Assembly: GCA_017860615.1 (NCBI GenBank)
Contig: JAGDMU010000005.1
Location: 62,001 to 126,000, forward strand
Length of the DNA stretch: 64,000 bases
From: Pseudomonadota bacterium
GTDB taxonomy: Bacteria > Campylobacterota > Campylobacteria > Campylobacterales > Sulfurospirillaceae
Direction of reading: 5' to 3'
The notes beneath the pieces are model-generated. The model did not search any database and was not told the origin of the DNA. It was given only the letters and a program-made list of their open reading frames with translations. The translations under genes were made by a program, and so were the position numbers. Shown piece after piece: positions 33,173-42,355 of the stretch (the first letter of the stretch is position 1; every line of letters begins with the position of its first letter).

Positions 33173-34549
33173 TTACTCGACCTTTTTTTCGTCCATTTGG
33201 TTGCTGCTCTCGACCATTGCATTGAGGCTTTTTTTCAACTTTTGCAACATACGGTTAACATGGATGAGATTTTCCGCTGATTGAATAGCGATGTCTTCGG
33301 TAGCGTTCACATTTTTATCAAACCTCTTCTTTTCATTCTCATCAATGCCCATATCTTCGATGACATCTTCGACTTCAAGCGCCAGTTGTTGCAGTTGAGA
33401 AACGGCATTTTCTGCTTTTTTGAGGGCATCCTCAGAGTCTTTCATCGCGAAATTGACCTTTTGAACAAAGAGCGAAATATGCGAAGAGGCTTCTTTAAGT
33501 TCATCTTCACTGTTGGCAGAGAGCGTTACAGGCTGAGTTGAGAAGCTACTTATATCGCCATGGGCTAGCTCTTTAGCTTTTTGTACAAAACCCTCTAAAT
33601 GCTCGATGATCTCTTTGGTCATCACAAACGCATAGACGATGATAATCAAACCAACCAAAAGAGCGATGTATTGAAATTTGAGGAACATGTCGTTTTTGGC
33701 TTCGCTGTGGTCGGTGTAAAGCCACACGGCTTCATCCATCGCATTGAGGAGCTGCACATTTTTTTCATACACAAACGCCATATGCTTATTGATTTCACCC
33801 TCTTCTTTAATGATATGGTCTAAGTAAAGAATATACTCTTCCCAATACGCATTGGTCTCTTTAACAATAGCATACACTTCAGAGGAGCTTTTCACCGCTG
33901 GATCGTCCAAAAAGCTTTTGATGGTTTTGTTATAAAGGGCTTTAGCATCTTCAAAAACAAGTAAATCTTGCGCATTGGCGGTACGTAAATAACGGTTTAC
34001 ATACAGTCCCATACGTTGAGAGAGCATACGTTGGCGACCCGAAAGGTCTATGTGAATGTTACTAAGATTGGCTCCAACCATACGTTGAACAACGTTGTCA
34101 GAGAGTACTAAAAGTTTTTCGATACGAGGTGTGAGAACTTCCATATCGGAGCGTACCTCTTCGATCCCTGACTTTAACGCTTCAACTTCTTCACGAAATG
34201 GGAGCCAAAGACTCATAACCTCTTCGAGTTTGGTTTTGATACGCTCATTTTGTGGGGCATAAATACCTTTGGCATCATTACCGTATAAAAGGTCTTTGAG
34301 ACTGTTTTCAAAAAGATTGACAGCCGTATTGAGTTCTCTAAAATCATTGGTATGACGATGCACAATGAAGAACACTTCTTTGCTCATCTTTTGTGAAAGC
34401 ATACGCTGTTTACCTGCAATGTTGATAATATACGAATCTTTTTTACTCATCTGGTTCATCATCACGGTTAAAGAGATGATAAAAATGATAACAAACGACA
34501 ACAATCCCCCAGCGAGGCGCATCTTTGCACTAATAGCAGTTGGCTTCAT
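33173..34549 (-). CDS. Orphan membrane sensor with two PilJ/NarX-like modules and HAMP, no output domain
   Basis: The 458-residue protein has a membrane helix (about 12-32), a long periplasmic domain with two copies of the NarX/PilJ-type motif (IINIAGKQRMLSQKMSKE near 42 and HIDLSGRQRMLSQRMGLY near 167), a second helix (about 292-310), a HAMP-like region (TKEIIEHLEGFVQKAKELAH) and a C-terminal coiled coil rich in charged residues. The motif resembles the P-box that binds nitrate in NarX/NarQ. There is no kinase, cyclase or MCP signalling tip. It is the last gene on the strand after nrfHA-ccsBA-nrfJ and a Crp/Fnr gene, 11 bases after the latter, so a link with nitrate or nitrite sensing is likely. 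Confidence 0.8.
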   Translation of the reverse strand: MKPTAISAKMRLAGGLLSFVIIFIISLTVMMNQMSKKDSYIINIAGKQRMLSQKMSKEVFFIVHRHTNDFRELNTAVNLFENSLKDLLYGNDAKGIYAPQNERIKTKLEEVMSLWLPFREEVEALKSGIEEVRSDMEVLTPRIEKLLVLSDNVVQRMVGANLSNIHIDLSGRQRMLSQRMGLYVNRYLRTANAQDLLVFEDAKALYNKTIKSFLDDPAVKSSSEVYAIVKETNAYWEEYILYLDHIIKEEGEINKHMAFVYEKNVQLLNAMDEAVWLYTDHSEAKNDMFLKFQYIALLVGLIIIVYAFVMTKEIIEHLEGFVQKAKELAHGDISSFSTQPVTLSANSEDELKEASSHISLFVQKVNFAMKDSEDALKKAENAVSQLQQLALEVEDVIEDMGIDENEKKRFDKNVNATEDIAIQSAENLIHVNRMLQKLKKSLNAMVESSNQMDEKKVE

Positions 34550-34560
34550 TTTAAAATGTC

Positions 34561-35223
34561 CTATTCATAAATATCTTTTAGCTCTTGAATATTCAAGATT
34601 ACAACGCTGTTTTTTTCAATCTCAATGGTTCCATTACGGGTTAATTTATTTAAAATACGTGAAAGTGTCTCAGGCTGAATGTGCAACATATAGGCAATTT
34701 CATGTTTTTTAAGGCGATTAAACGTGGTAAGTTCATTCACCAGCATGTGTGCAACTTTTGCCGTTCCATCAAACACCACATCGCGGCTAATGATACACTG
34801 CATCTGCTGGATCATCTTAAACGACTCTTCCAAAATCTTGGTCATTAAACGATGGTTGGAATAGATCATCTCACGAAAAGGCTCACTCTGGATAGAAAGT
34901 ACTGTGCTATCTTCCAAAAATTCAGCATTGGCGTAACAGCTGATAAAAAAGCTATCAATGAGCTTTGAGACATTGAAAATCAGTGAATTTGAGTAGAGTT
35001 TGTAGAGGAAGATTTCATTATCAAAACGATCAACTTTGTAAAACTTGACCGAGCCTTTCATAATATAATAAATCGAATCTTTGGTATCTTTTTCATAAAA
35101 GAGTACGTCACCTGCTTTATGGTGACGCACACTGCAAAATGAGGCTATTTTTTCGATATCTTCGAGCTCTAGTGAATCGAACAGTGGCAATGAAGAAATG
35201 AGTGCCAAAGAATCGTTTGCCAT
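34561..35223 (-). CDS. Crp/Fnr-family transcription regulator A (Nss-like)
   Basis: The 220-residue protein has a cyclic-nucleotide-binding-type fold (FYEKDTKDSIYYIMKGSVKF) and a C-terminal helix-turn-helix with recognition helix QPETLSRILNKL. The E-xx-SR residues match those of FNR that read TTGA. The four N-terminal cysteines of FNR are missing, so it does not carry the oxygen-sensing cluster. In Wolinella such regulators (NssA, B, C) control nap and nrf in response to nitrogen oxides. The ATG at 35223 is used, with AGAGG upstream. It follows the NrfJ-like gene by 16 bases. Confidence 0.85.
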   Translation of the reverse strand: MANDSLALISSLPLFDSLELEDIEKIASFCSVRHHKAGDVLFYEKDTKDSIYYIMKGSVKFYKVDRFDNEIFLYKLYSNSLIFNVSKLIDSFFISCYANAEFLEDSTVLSIQSEPFREMIYSNHRLMTKILEESFKMIQQMQCIISRDVVFDGTAKVAHMLVNELTTFNRLKKHEIAYMLHIQPETLSRILNKLTRNGTIEIEKNSVVILNIQELKDIYE

Positions 35224-35239
35224 CAAACCTCTTTATGAT

Positions 35240-35890
35240 TTATTGTTTAAAGGTAGCGTTTTCAACAATGATTTTGTAAAAATAGCCTGAACCAAAGTCT
35301 TTCTCAACGCTCACAACACCAGAGGCTGTCACGATGTCCCCAACTTTTGGAAGCTCTTTTGAAGTAAATACAATGCGCCCTACTTCACTTCCTTCACCCG
35401 TACCATCTTGAATATGAATCCAGTTACGTCCAATAATATTGGGCGATGCTTTAACCACCTTACCACGAATGGCAATGGTTTTGTCTTTCAAACTGGCACG
35501 TTTTTCCCATGCCTCTTTGATACTCATTGTATCTTTTTGTTTGTAAGGAGACTCTTTAACCTGCTCGCTAATCAGCTCTAAATTGCCTTTTTCAGGAACA
35601 TTGGTGCGGTGCTGTAAGTTAGAAGCAAAAACGATTTCATCAAATTTACGGTTTAAGGCTTTACTCTCAAAGTTTTTAGCGCGTAATTCTTCGGTAAAAC
35701 GAACTTCGGTTCCTTTTTCAATCTTAATACCCTCAACCGCGACCCAATATTTTTTCTTGGTGTCATCAATTTGCAAATAGGTATATCCACCGCCATTGAT
35801 AGTATCGACAACGGTTCCTTCAAACACGTCACCCGCATGGAGGTTACCAATCAGTGCTAACGAAAGAGCTACTAATTTCATTTTATTCAT
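35240..35890 (-). CDS. nrfJ: NrfJ-related periplasmic protein with two OB-like domains
   Basis: The 216-residue protein has a signal peptide (MNKMKLVALSLALIGNLHAG), a first small beta domain (VFEGTVVDTINGGGYTYLQI, VAVEGIKIEKGTEVRF) and a second OB-like domain (TIAIRGKVVKASPNIIGRNW, IHIQDGTGEGSEV, GDIVTASGVV). The position right after the fused CcsBA gene matches nrfJ of the nrfHAIJ operon of Wolinella; the function of NrfJ is unknown. The start overlaps the CcsBA stop by eight bases and has AAGGA upstream. Confidence 0.7.
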   Translation of the reverse strand: MNKMKLVALSLALIGNLHAGDVFEGTVVDTINGGGYTYLQIDDTKKKYWVAVEGIKIEKGTEVRFTEELRAKNFESKALNRKFDEIVFASNLQHRTNVPEKGNLELISEQVKESPYKQKDTMSIKEAWEKRASLKDKTIAIRGKVVKASPNIIGRNWIHIQDGTGEGSEVGRIVFTSKELPKVGDIVTASGVVSVEKDFGSGYFYKIIVENATFKQ

Positions 35891-38261
35891 TTTTTTCCTT
35901 TATTTGTCTATTTTTATACGATATTATCATCAGTAATGCTACCACAAAAGTACAAACATAAACCCAACCAGGAATCGGCACAGGATCGCCCGTAGCGTAA
36001 GAGTGCATACCTGCTAGGTAAAAGTTCACCCCAAAATAGGTCATCAAGATAGAAGCAAAACCTAAAAGAGAGAGTACGGCGAAGAGGTAATGAGAATAGA
36101 GTTTAGGCACAAGTCTTACATGTAAAATAATCGTGTAAACGATGATGGAAATATACGCCCATGTCTCTTTAGGGTCCCAGCCCCAGTAACGTCCCCACGA
36201 CTCATTTGCCCACACACCGCCTAAAAAGTTACCGATGACTAAAAGAGAAAGCCCTAAAATAAGGGTGATTTCATTGATTGATGTAAGATGTTTAATGGTC
36301 GCAATAGTTTTAGAGGAAGTTCTAAAACTAAAAAGTACCAATGTGAAAAATCCCAATGCACATCCCAGCGCTAAAAAGCCGTAACTTGCCGTGATGATAG
36401 AAACGTGCACCGAGAGCCAAAACGATTTTAACACAGGCACAAGATTGGTAATCTCTGGGTCAATATGCCCAAGATGTGCTACAAACATAAAGATGCCCGC
36501 CATCATCACCGAACCTGAGAGTGCAAAGAGTGAACGACGCAAGAAAAGCATACAAAAAAGCAGGCACGACCACGCGATGTAAACGATGGACTCATACGTG
36601 TCGCTTAAAGGTGCATGACCGCTTATGTACCATCGAAGTGCCAAACCACAGGTATGGATAACAAACAGCAATGCGACGATGACAAAAAGCGTTTTGTCGA
36701 TTTTTGTTGAAAATTTTTGAGGAGCAAAAACACGCCCAAAAGCGACGACTAAAAGTACCAAACCAAACAGCACATACACCAACGTTAAGCGCTCAAAAAT
36801 CATCAGTTTATTAAAGAGTATTTCTACCTCAATGTGCGTATGTGATGGCATAATATCAGTGCCATACTTGGTTTGAAACGCTGAAAATATGGCGACATAA
36901 GAGAGCGCTTTGGCATAATCACGCTCGAACAATGCCCCAATAAAAGCCGTTGAACTCTCTTGCAGTTTTTCAGCCTCGACGCCTTCTAACTGCGCAAACA
37001 TCTGCTCGAACGCTAGCCATGTATGGTTTGCATCATTCGGCAATGGGAAGATTTTAAAAAGTACCCCTTGGTAGAGCATAAAGGCGATGCTGAGGCGTTC
37101 ATCGACTTTGATAAGATCGTTCTCAAACGTTCCTCGCTGGCTTGGTTTCATTGCAAGCGCTTTTTGAAGCTCGTCATCTAGCTTGTAACGATGTCCTTCA
37201 AAAAAGTCTTCAAAAGAGGCAAGTTTTTGCTCTTTGGGTATGCCTATAAATTCTCTCAGACGTGGTGTTTTGGTTTGAATCATCGGCAAGTTTTTCCACA
37301 CACTAGGATGGGAGAGCATTCCCAGAGAGACTTGCATCGCATCCATACCGTAGAGACTGTTTTTTCCACTCAGTTTATACAACACCTCAAGGCTCAGCGT
37401 ATCAAAGGGTTTCATACGTCCCATACGTGATTGTACGACGAGTTTGCCAAACGCGTTACTGACCTCTTTACTTTTACTTTGGTGTTCATCTAAGTAATTT
37501 TGCACATATTCACTGTGTGAGAAAAGAGGTACTTGTGCAAACAGTAAAAAAGCAACGATCAACGTACTGCTTTTGACCTGTGCAATCAGCTTTCTAAAAC
37601 GCGATTTTGGATCAAACAAGTTTAAAATAAGCCCTAAAAACAGAAGCGCATAACCAACATAAGTCACCTCCACACCAGGGTCTTTGGTGACAGAGAGAAT
37701 CGTTCCTTTTTCATCGGGATCGTAAAAGGTTTGAAAAAATTTATACCCTTTGTAGGTTAGCGTGTGATTCATATAAATCTGAGCATCTAAAGAGGTGTTG
37801 CCATCAATGATACGCACATCGCTGTTATAAGCCGAAGGTGCACGACTGCCGTAGTAACGCTCCATCTCGAAGTCTTTAAGATGCACCGAAAAAGGAAGCA
37901 TGATTTCGGCATTTTTCTCGGTAGAGAAAATGACATTGGAGCTTGCGCCTTCGCGTATTTTCATCACACCATCCACACCAAAATAGCGTGTCATCCCTGC
38001 GCCTATAAGGATGAGAATAAAAGCAGCATGAAAGACAAATTTACCTATATGTGAAATCATGGAAGATCGGTAAAGCATCAGTGCCATATTAAGCGCAGCA
38101 AAGCTTAAAAGCATTTCGTACCAAATGGCGTTGTACACATAATGGCGCGCTACAGCTGTGCCAAAATCGTTTTCAATAAAGGTCGCGATGGCTGCACCAA
38201 GTGCCAACAAAAAGAGCACAAAAAGCATCGTTTTGTAAGAGCTAAGTATTTTAAATAGCAC
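35883..38261 (-). CDS. nrfI: NrfI, fused CcsBA-type cytochrome c synthase (ResB-ResC)
   Basis: The ~792-residue protein has an N-terminal ResB-like part (several helices and a large periplasmic domain to about residue 470) and a C-terminal ResC/CcsA part with the heme-handling WWD motif WGRYWGWDPKETWA near residue 700. It attaches heme to apocytochromes; in this group NrfI is needed for the special heme at the CxxCK site of NrfA. The start I chose is a GTG at 38261, with AAGGA five bases upstream; the frame extends 13 codons upstream to another GTG at 38300, but that N-terminus is polar and lacks a ribosome binding site. Confidence 0.88.
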   Translation of the reverse strand: MLFKILSSYKTMLFVLFLLALGAAIATFIENDFGTAVARHYVYNAIWYEMLLSFAALNMALMLYRSSMISHIGKFVFHAAFILILIGAGMTRYFGVDGVMKIREGASSNVIFSTEKNAEIMLPFSVHLKDFEMERYYGSRAPSAYNSDVRIIDGNTSLDAQIYMNHTLTYKGYKFFQTFYDPDEKGTILSVTKDPGVEVTYVGYALLFLGLILNLFDPKSRFRKLIAQVKSSTLIVAFLLFAQVPLFSHSEYVQNYLDEHQSKSKEVSNAFGKLVVQSRMGRMKPFDTLSLEVLYKLSGKNSLYGMDAMQVSLGMLSHPSVWKNLPMIQTKTPRLREFIGIPKEQKLASFEDFFEGHRYKLDDELQKALAMKPSQRGTFENDLIKVDERLSIAFMLYQGVLFKIFPLPNDANHTWLAFEQMFAQLEGVEAEKLQESSTAFIGALFERDYAKALSYVAIFSAFQTKYGTDIMPSHTHIEVEILFNKLMIFERLTLVYVLFGLVLLVVAFGRVFAPQKFSTKIDKTLFVIVALLFVIHTCGLALRWYISGHAPLSDTYESIVYIAWSCLLFCMLFLRRSLFALSGSVMMAGIFMFVAHLGHIDPEITNLVPVLKSFWLSVHVSIITASYGFLALGCALGFFTLVLFSFRTSSKTIATIKHLTSINEITLILGLSLLVIGNFLGGVWANESWGRYWGWDPKETWAYISIIVYTIILHVRLVPKLYSHYLFAVLSLLGFASILMTYFGVNFYLAGMHSYATGDPVPIPGWVYVCTFVVALLMIISYKNRQIKEKNE

Positions 38262-38336
38262 CGTTTTCCTTGGAATTTCAAAATTATTATGATGACACAC
38301 TAAAAGTGCCTTTGGAAGTTTTAGTATATCATAAGG

Positions 38337-38362
38337 CAGGAGAGAGAATCTTCTCCCTCCTG
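38337..38362 (-). other. Hairpin between nrfA and nrfI
   Basis: CAGGAGaGAGAA and TTCTCcCTCCTG form a stem of 11 pairs with one mismatch and a two-base loop, 10 bases after the nrfA stop. There is no U-run, so it may trim or stabilise the nrfHA message and lower expression of nrfI rather than end transcription. Confidence 0.5.
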
Positions 38363-38372
38363 TTTGAAAACC

Positions 38373-39902
38373 TTACTTTTTGTTTTTATCGAAGTAAGAA
38401 GATTTGCTGTCCACTGCTGGATCAAGAGCTACAGAATTTGGAGCAAGTCTGCCTTTAGCAGCTGCCTCTTTTTTCCACTCTTTCTCTAGAGTTTCTTTAA
38501 ATTTCAACTTCTCAGCAATGAGAGCTGGCATATCGACTTTCGCCAATTTCTGAGCTTTGTCTTTTGTGTCAAACTCAGGAGCTGCGTAATCCATTACGCC
38601 ATGTTTTGCAAGAACACTGACAAGTTTAATACGTGCTTGTTGTGCTTGATCGTTTGCTGATCCTAAAAGTCTTAAGACCTCTTCAGGAGCATGGAAGAAT
38701 GCACCATGACCTGCAATAGCCATATCGCCTCTCCATTGAGCATGACGAATCAATGTTCTGATCTCTTTAAGTTCCGTATCACTTGCACCCGCTTCGATCG
38801 CACGACCCGTTTCAATGTGAGCCTTACCAATGTTATCAAACGCGATATCCATCAAGAAGTCTTTACGCTCCATTTTTTGATGTACGATGCCTTTAAGTTT
38901 CTCTTCGCTCTCTCTATGGCAGTTCATACAACTTTTATCCATCGTTTTAAGAGGACTTTGGATTTGGTGGTCTGAGTACTTAACTGCACCTTCTTGGGTA
39001 TAAGGCATATGACAATCCGCACATGAAACGCCTTTTTGCCCGTGAATACCCGTTCTCCAAAGCTCCCAATCAGGGTGTTGCGCTTTGATCATCGGTGTTT
39101 TAGAGATGCTGTTTGTCCAGTCAGAGAAGTTAATCTCATCATAGTACTGCTCCATCGCTTCTACGCTCAAACCTTTAGCGTATGGAAGGGTTACAACCAT
39201 TGCTGTTTTATTGACGTCTTTAGCATCTTTCCACTCTGTCTTTTTGAAGTAGTACTCTACGTGACATTGAGCACATACAAGTGAACGTTTCTCTTGGTGA
39301 GTTGATTCTTCAAATGTTTTAAGACCAGCTGCTTGTAAACCACGGTTTAAGTGTGGAACACGTACGCTTAATTGTGCTGTTTTATCATCGTGACATGTAG
39401 CACAGCCGACAGAGTTAACCACTTGTGAGCCGTATTTTGCCCATTTGCCTGTGTAGTACTCTAACTCACCATCTTCTTCGATCAAACGAGGAACGTCTGG
39501 AGATTTACATGTCCAACATGCGGTTGGAAGAGGACCTGTTTTTGCATCCGTTGGTGCACCCGTTCTAAGTGAATTGATGTTATCTTGAACTGCGTAGTAG
39601 TGACCACGTGGTGCATTGTAATCTTTAGAGAATGGATAACCTGCCCATGCAACAGCAAGGTAAGGCTTTTTAGAAAGCATATCTTCAAGCTGATCGCCCT
39701 CTTTTGTTTTTTTCCAAGAATCAAACTGTCTTGGATAGTATTTTGCCCACTCTTCACTCTTTGCTTTACCTTCAATACCTGCTTGGCTTGGAGCTTTAGC
39801 AAGTTCGACTCTCTCTTTCTCTTTTTCTGTTATATTGCCAGCAAGTAGTGCCATTGCTCCGATAGCCACTAATGAGCCAACAAGTAACACTTTGAACTTC
39901 AT
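38373..39902 (-). CDS. nrfA: NrfA, pentaheme cytochrome c nitrite reductase
   Basis: The ~509-residue protein has a signal peptide (MKFKVLLVGSLVAIGAMALL), the active-site heme motif CWTCK and four CxxCH motifs (CATCH, CAQCH, CADCH, CMNCH), exactly the pattern of NrfA. It reduces nitrite to ammonium with six electrons. The sequence is very close to what I recall of Wolinella and Sulfurospirillum NrfA throughout. Three ATG codons in a row (39908, 39905, 39902) follow GGAG; the third has the best spacing. It sits downstream of its quinol-oxidising partner nrfH with an interval of about 14 bases. Confidence 0.97.
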   Translation of the reverse strand: MKFKVLLVGSLVAIGAMALLAGNITEKEKERVELAKAPSQAGIEGKAKSEEWAKYYPRQFDSWKKTKEGDQLEDMLSKKPYLAVAWAGYPFSKDYNAPRGHYYAVQDNINSLRTGAPTDAKTGPLPTACWTCKSPDVPRLIEEDGELEYYTGKWAKYGSQVVNSVGCATCHDDKTAQLSVRVPHLNRGLQAAGLKTFEESTHQEKRSLVCAQCHVEYYFKKTEWKDAKDVNKTAMVVTLPYAKGLSVEAMEQYYDEINFSDWTNSISKTPMIKAQHPDWELWRTGIHGQKGVSCADCHMPYTQEGAVKYSDHQIQSPLKTMDKSCMNCHRESEEKLKGIVHQKMERKDFLMDIAFDNIGKAHIETGRAIEAGASDTELKEIRTLIRHAQWRGDMAIAGHGAFFHAPEEVLRLLGSANDQAQQARIKLVSVLAKHGVMDYAAPEFDTKDKAQKLAKVDMPALIAEKLKFKETLEKEWKKEAAAKGRLAPNSVALDPAVDSKSSYFDKNKK

Positions 39903-39916
39903 CATCATCTCTCCTT

Positions 39917-40450
39917 TTACTTAACTTCTTTGACACCTAAATTATTAGGTGTTGTTGTAAGACCTCTAACTTTACCATGCGGTACGCCTTTATGACATTC
40001 CCAACAACGTCTGCCCGTTGCCACGCTTGGATCATCATAATTGTGATTTGCATCAGCATTTTTAACCATTTGTGAGGTTAAACTCGCATGACAAGAAATA
40101 CAATTCTCCTGTACTCTTCTCGCTCCATCGTCACTAATCTTAATGGCATTTTTGTACGTATTGAATGTAAAAGCAACACTATGGTTATACCCATCTCGTG
40201 CTTTTGCAATGTACTTATTAACCATATTATCACGTGGTAAGTGACAATCGATACAGCCAGCCCGTTCAGCATGTGAACTGTGTTGCCATGTCGCATATTG
40301 CGTATTCATGACGTGACAGTTTATACAGGCTTTAGGATCGCTGGAGAGATACGACAACGCTTTTGATGTATGCACCATGTAGGCAAAAAAGCCTATGGCA
40401 ACTACAAAAACCAAAAGTGCTGCGTACTTTAGGAAATTACTATTTTTCAC
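39917..40450 (-). CDS. nrfH: NrfH, tetraheme quinol dehydrogenase (NapC/NirT family)
   Basis: The 177-residue protein has one N-terminal membrane anchor (FLKYAALLVFVVAIGFFAYM) and four heme c motifs: CINCH, CIDCH, CISCH and CWECH. It oxidises menaquinol and feeds NrfA. I chose the GTG at 40450, preceded by AGGAGG; it gives an N-terminus and total length like those of Wolinella NrfH. A longer frame from an ATG at 40489 would add 13 polar residues and has no such site. Confidence 0.95.
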   Translation of the reverse strand: MKNSNFLKYAALLVFVVAIGFFAYMVHTSKALSYLSSDPKACINCHVMNTQYATWQHSSHAERAGCIDCHLPRDNMVNKYIAKARDGYNHSVAFTFNTYKNAIKISDDGARRVQENCISCHASLTSQMVKNADANHNYDDPSVATGRRCWECHKGVPHGKVRGLTTTPNNLGVKEVK

Positions 40451-40614
40451 ATTTCCTCCTTTGATATTCTTTGTCGCTTCTTTTTGCATCTAAAGCAACA
40501 ACGCCTAACTCGACCCAAAATACACGATAAAAAACTCATCGTGCGCCAAAAGACTTACAACCTCCTAATTATTAATTTTAAATTAATCTAATAATCTAGT
40601 GAAAGCTATAGGGT

Positions 40615-40656
40615 ATTGTATAAAGAAAGGCGAAAAAAAACCTTGACCTATGTCAA
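40615..40656 (-). promoter_or_regulatory. nrf promoter with a class II Crp/Fnr-type site
   Basis: On the minus strand TTGACATAGGTCAA (40643-40656) has perfect TTGAC/GTCAA arms, and 22 bases further is TACAAT (40615-40620). With TACAAT as -10 the palindrome is centred at -41.5, the same spacing as at the nap promoter. The site lies 17 bases after the stop of Crp/Fnr gene B. The leader to nrfH would be about 155 bases long. Confidence 0.78.
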
Positions 40657-40673
40657 GCAGGTATGAAAAAAAG

Positions 40674-41312
40674 TTATAAAACCTCTTCGAGTTTTTGAGG
40701 GTTCAGCACACGAATATGATGCTTGTCATCAAGCTCAATGAGTCCAGAAGATTTGAATTTAGAAAGGGTGCGAGAAAGCGTTTCAGGAGTAAGGTTTAGA
40801 ATGGAAGCCACTTGAGTATTTTTGAGCGTTTTAAACAAATCGCCGTTTTCCAAAATAAACTTCGCAACTTTGGCATCAGCGGTTAAAATAACCTCTTTTT
40901 GAATGACATCAATGAGGATTTTATGCTTTGCAATGAGGGATTTAATAATCTCAAACGAGATTTCAGGGTTTTTGAAAAAGTCCTTTTCTAGGGCTTTGTA
41001 GTCAATGCGAAGCACTTCGCTGTCACTCATAAACTCTGCCGTCGCTGGGTAAGGAATGTTTTCAAAATTAGCAAGCTCCGCAACAAGTCCACCTGGATAA
41101 AACTGGTGTAAAAAGATCTGTTGCCCTTTGTGATTCGTTTTATACACTTTAAGTGTTCCTTGAAGGAGTACATAAAGGTAGATAGGCGCATCGCCTTCGT
41201 AGAAAAGAATCTCTTTGCCTTTATACTTTTTAATAACGGAAATCTTCTTAAGCTTTTCAAGCTGCTCATCGGTCAGTTTGGAAAAACATGAGACATTTCT
41301 AATTCTATCCAT
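40674..41312 (-). CDS. Crp/Fnr-family transcription regulator B (Nss-like)
   Basis: The 212-residue protein has the cyclic-nucleotide-binding-type fold (FYEGDAPIYLYVLLQGTLKVY) and a helix-turn-helix with recognition helix TPETLSRTLSKFKSSG, again with the FNR-type E-xx-SR residues. It has no FNR-type cysteine cluster; only one cysteine is near the N-terminus. It is related to regulator A and to the Nss/Nar regulators of Campylobacterota. It lies just upstream of the nrf promoter on the same strand and is a good candidate to activate it and nap. Confidence 0.87.
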   Translation of the reverse strand: MDRIRNVSCFSKLTDEQLEKLKKISVIKKYKGKEILFYEGDAPIYLYVLLQGTLKVYKTNHKGQQIFLHQFYPGGLVAELANFENIPYPATAEFMSDSEVLRIDYKALEKDFFKNPEISFEIIKSLIAKHKILIDVIQKEVILTADAKVAKFILENGDLFKTLKNTQVASILNLTPETLSRTLSKFKSSGLIELDDKHHIRVLNPQKLEEVL

Positions 41313-41453
41313 AATATAAAGCCTTTACAATCAAAGTAAGCTATCCTAACTTAAGCATGATTAGAACTTTCTTTAAATGATAAAATATTTTCTTTGTGCT
41401 CGCCACAACATTATTAAAGTTTCCAGCAATAATAGACATTATTCTAAAAAGAT

Positions 41454-41489
41454 AAACCCGTTTGAGACTCTTTTTCAGCAAACGGGTTT
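41454..41489 (-). terminator. Terminator of the mfrABE operon
   Basis: AAACCCGTTTG and CAAACGGGTTT form a perfect 11-base stem with a 14-base loop, nine bases after the mfrE stop; on the minus strand it is followed by ATCTTTTTAG. Confidence 0.78.
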
Positions 41490-41497
41490 AAAAAATG

Positions 41498-42352
41498 TTA
41501 TCCTAATTTACTCGCATCAATGACGTTGTAATCAAGTCCCAATTGTTTTGCAGAAAGACCAAGTGCTAGACCTACTAATTGTGAGAGGTGAAGCACAGGT
41601 ACGCGTGCTTTTGACTTGGTGGTATCTTGTGCGTCATCTTGGTAGATGTCTAATTGCATTTGGCAAAGAGGACACGGAGTTACCACACAATCCGCTTTTG
41701 ACTCCGCCGCACTGTTAACTATACCGCTGGTCATTTTCATAACTGACTTCTCTGCAGGATATACCGCGTGGAAACCACAGCAATCCAAACGTTTTGTAAA
41801 TGGTACAACCTCAGCGCCCAAAGCTTTGACAACCGTTTCAAAACTGGTTGGGTTGGTTGAACTTTCAAATCCAAGATCTTTACCAGGTCTTACACTGTGG
41901 CAGCCGTAAAAAACAGCTACTTTTAAACCAGAGAGAGGTTTTTTCACTTTCGATTTAATCATCTCAGCATTTTGTGCCAATACCCAAAGAAGGCTTGTGA
42001 CTTCACTGGTTCCTTTGTAGTTCATATTACCTTTGGCGAGGTAGGTATTGATTTTCTCTTTTTCTCCATGATCTAACTGCGCTTTTGCACGACGTAACAT
42101 CAATAAACAGGTGCTGCATGTGGTAAGAACAGGCAAGTTCATCTTCTCTGCCAGAGCAAGATTACGTGCATTGGCAACCAATGTCGCTAGAGGATCAACA
42201 TCTTGTGCTTGAGACGCACCACAACAACTCCATCCATTGATCTCTTTCAGTTTAATGCCTAAAATTGGGGCTATCGCTTCAAGAGACATTTTCGCTTCAA
42301 TAGCGGCTTGAGTAAGCACGCATCCAGGGAAAAAAGCAAATTCATTTTGCAT
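41498..42352 (-). CDS. mfrE: MfrE, CCG-domain subunit of methylmenaquinol:fumarate reductase
   Basis: The 284-residue protein has two CCG domains: FFPGCVLTQ with GWSCCGASQAQ and CSTC, and FYGCHSVRPG with DCCGFHAVYP and CPLC. This is the SdhE/MfrE subunit (HdrB-like) that links the flavoprotein complex to the quinol pool in Campylobacterota; it has no signal peptide of its own. It is the last gene after mfrA and mfrB, starting three bases after mfrB. Confidence 0.87.
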   Translation of the reverse strand: MQNEFAFFPGCVLTQAAIEAKMSLEAIAPILGIKLKEINGWSCCGASQAQDVDPLATLVANARNLALAEKMNLPVLTTCSTCLLMLRRAKAQLDHGEKEKINTYLAKGNMNYKGTSEVTSLLWVLAQNAEMIKSKVKKPLSGLKVAVFYGCHSVRPGKDLGFESSTNPTSFETVVKALGAEVVPFTKRLDCCGFHAVYPAEKSVMKMTSGIVNSAAESKADCVVTPCPLCQMQLDIYQDDAQDTTKSKARVPVLHLSQLVGLALGLSAKQLGLDYNVIDASKLG

Positions 42353-42355
42353 ACG

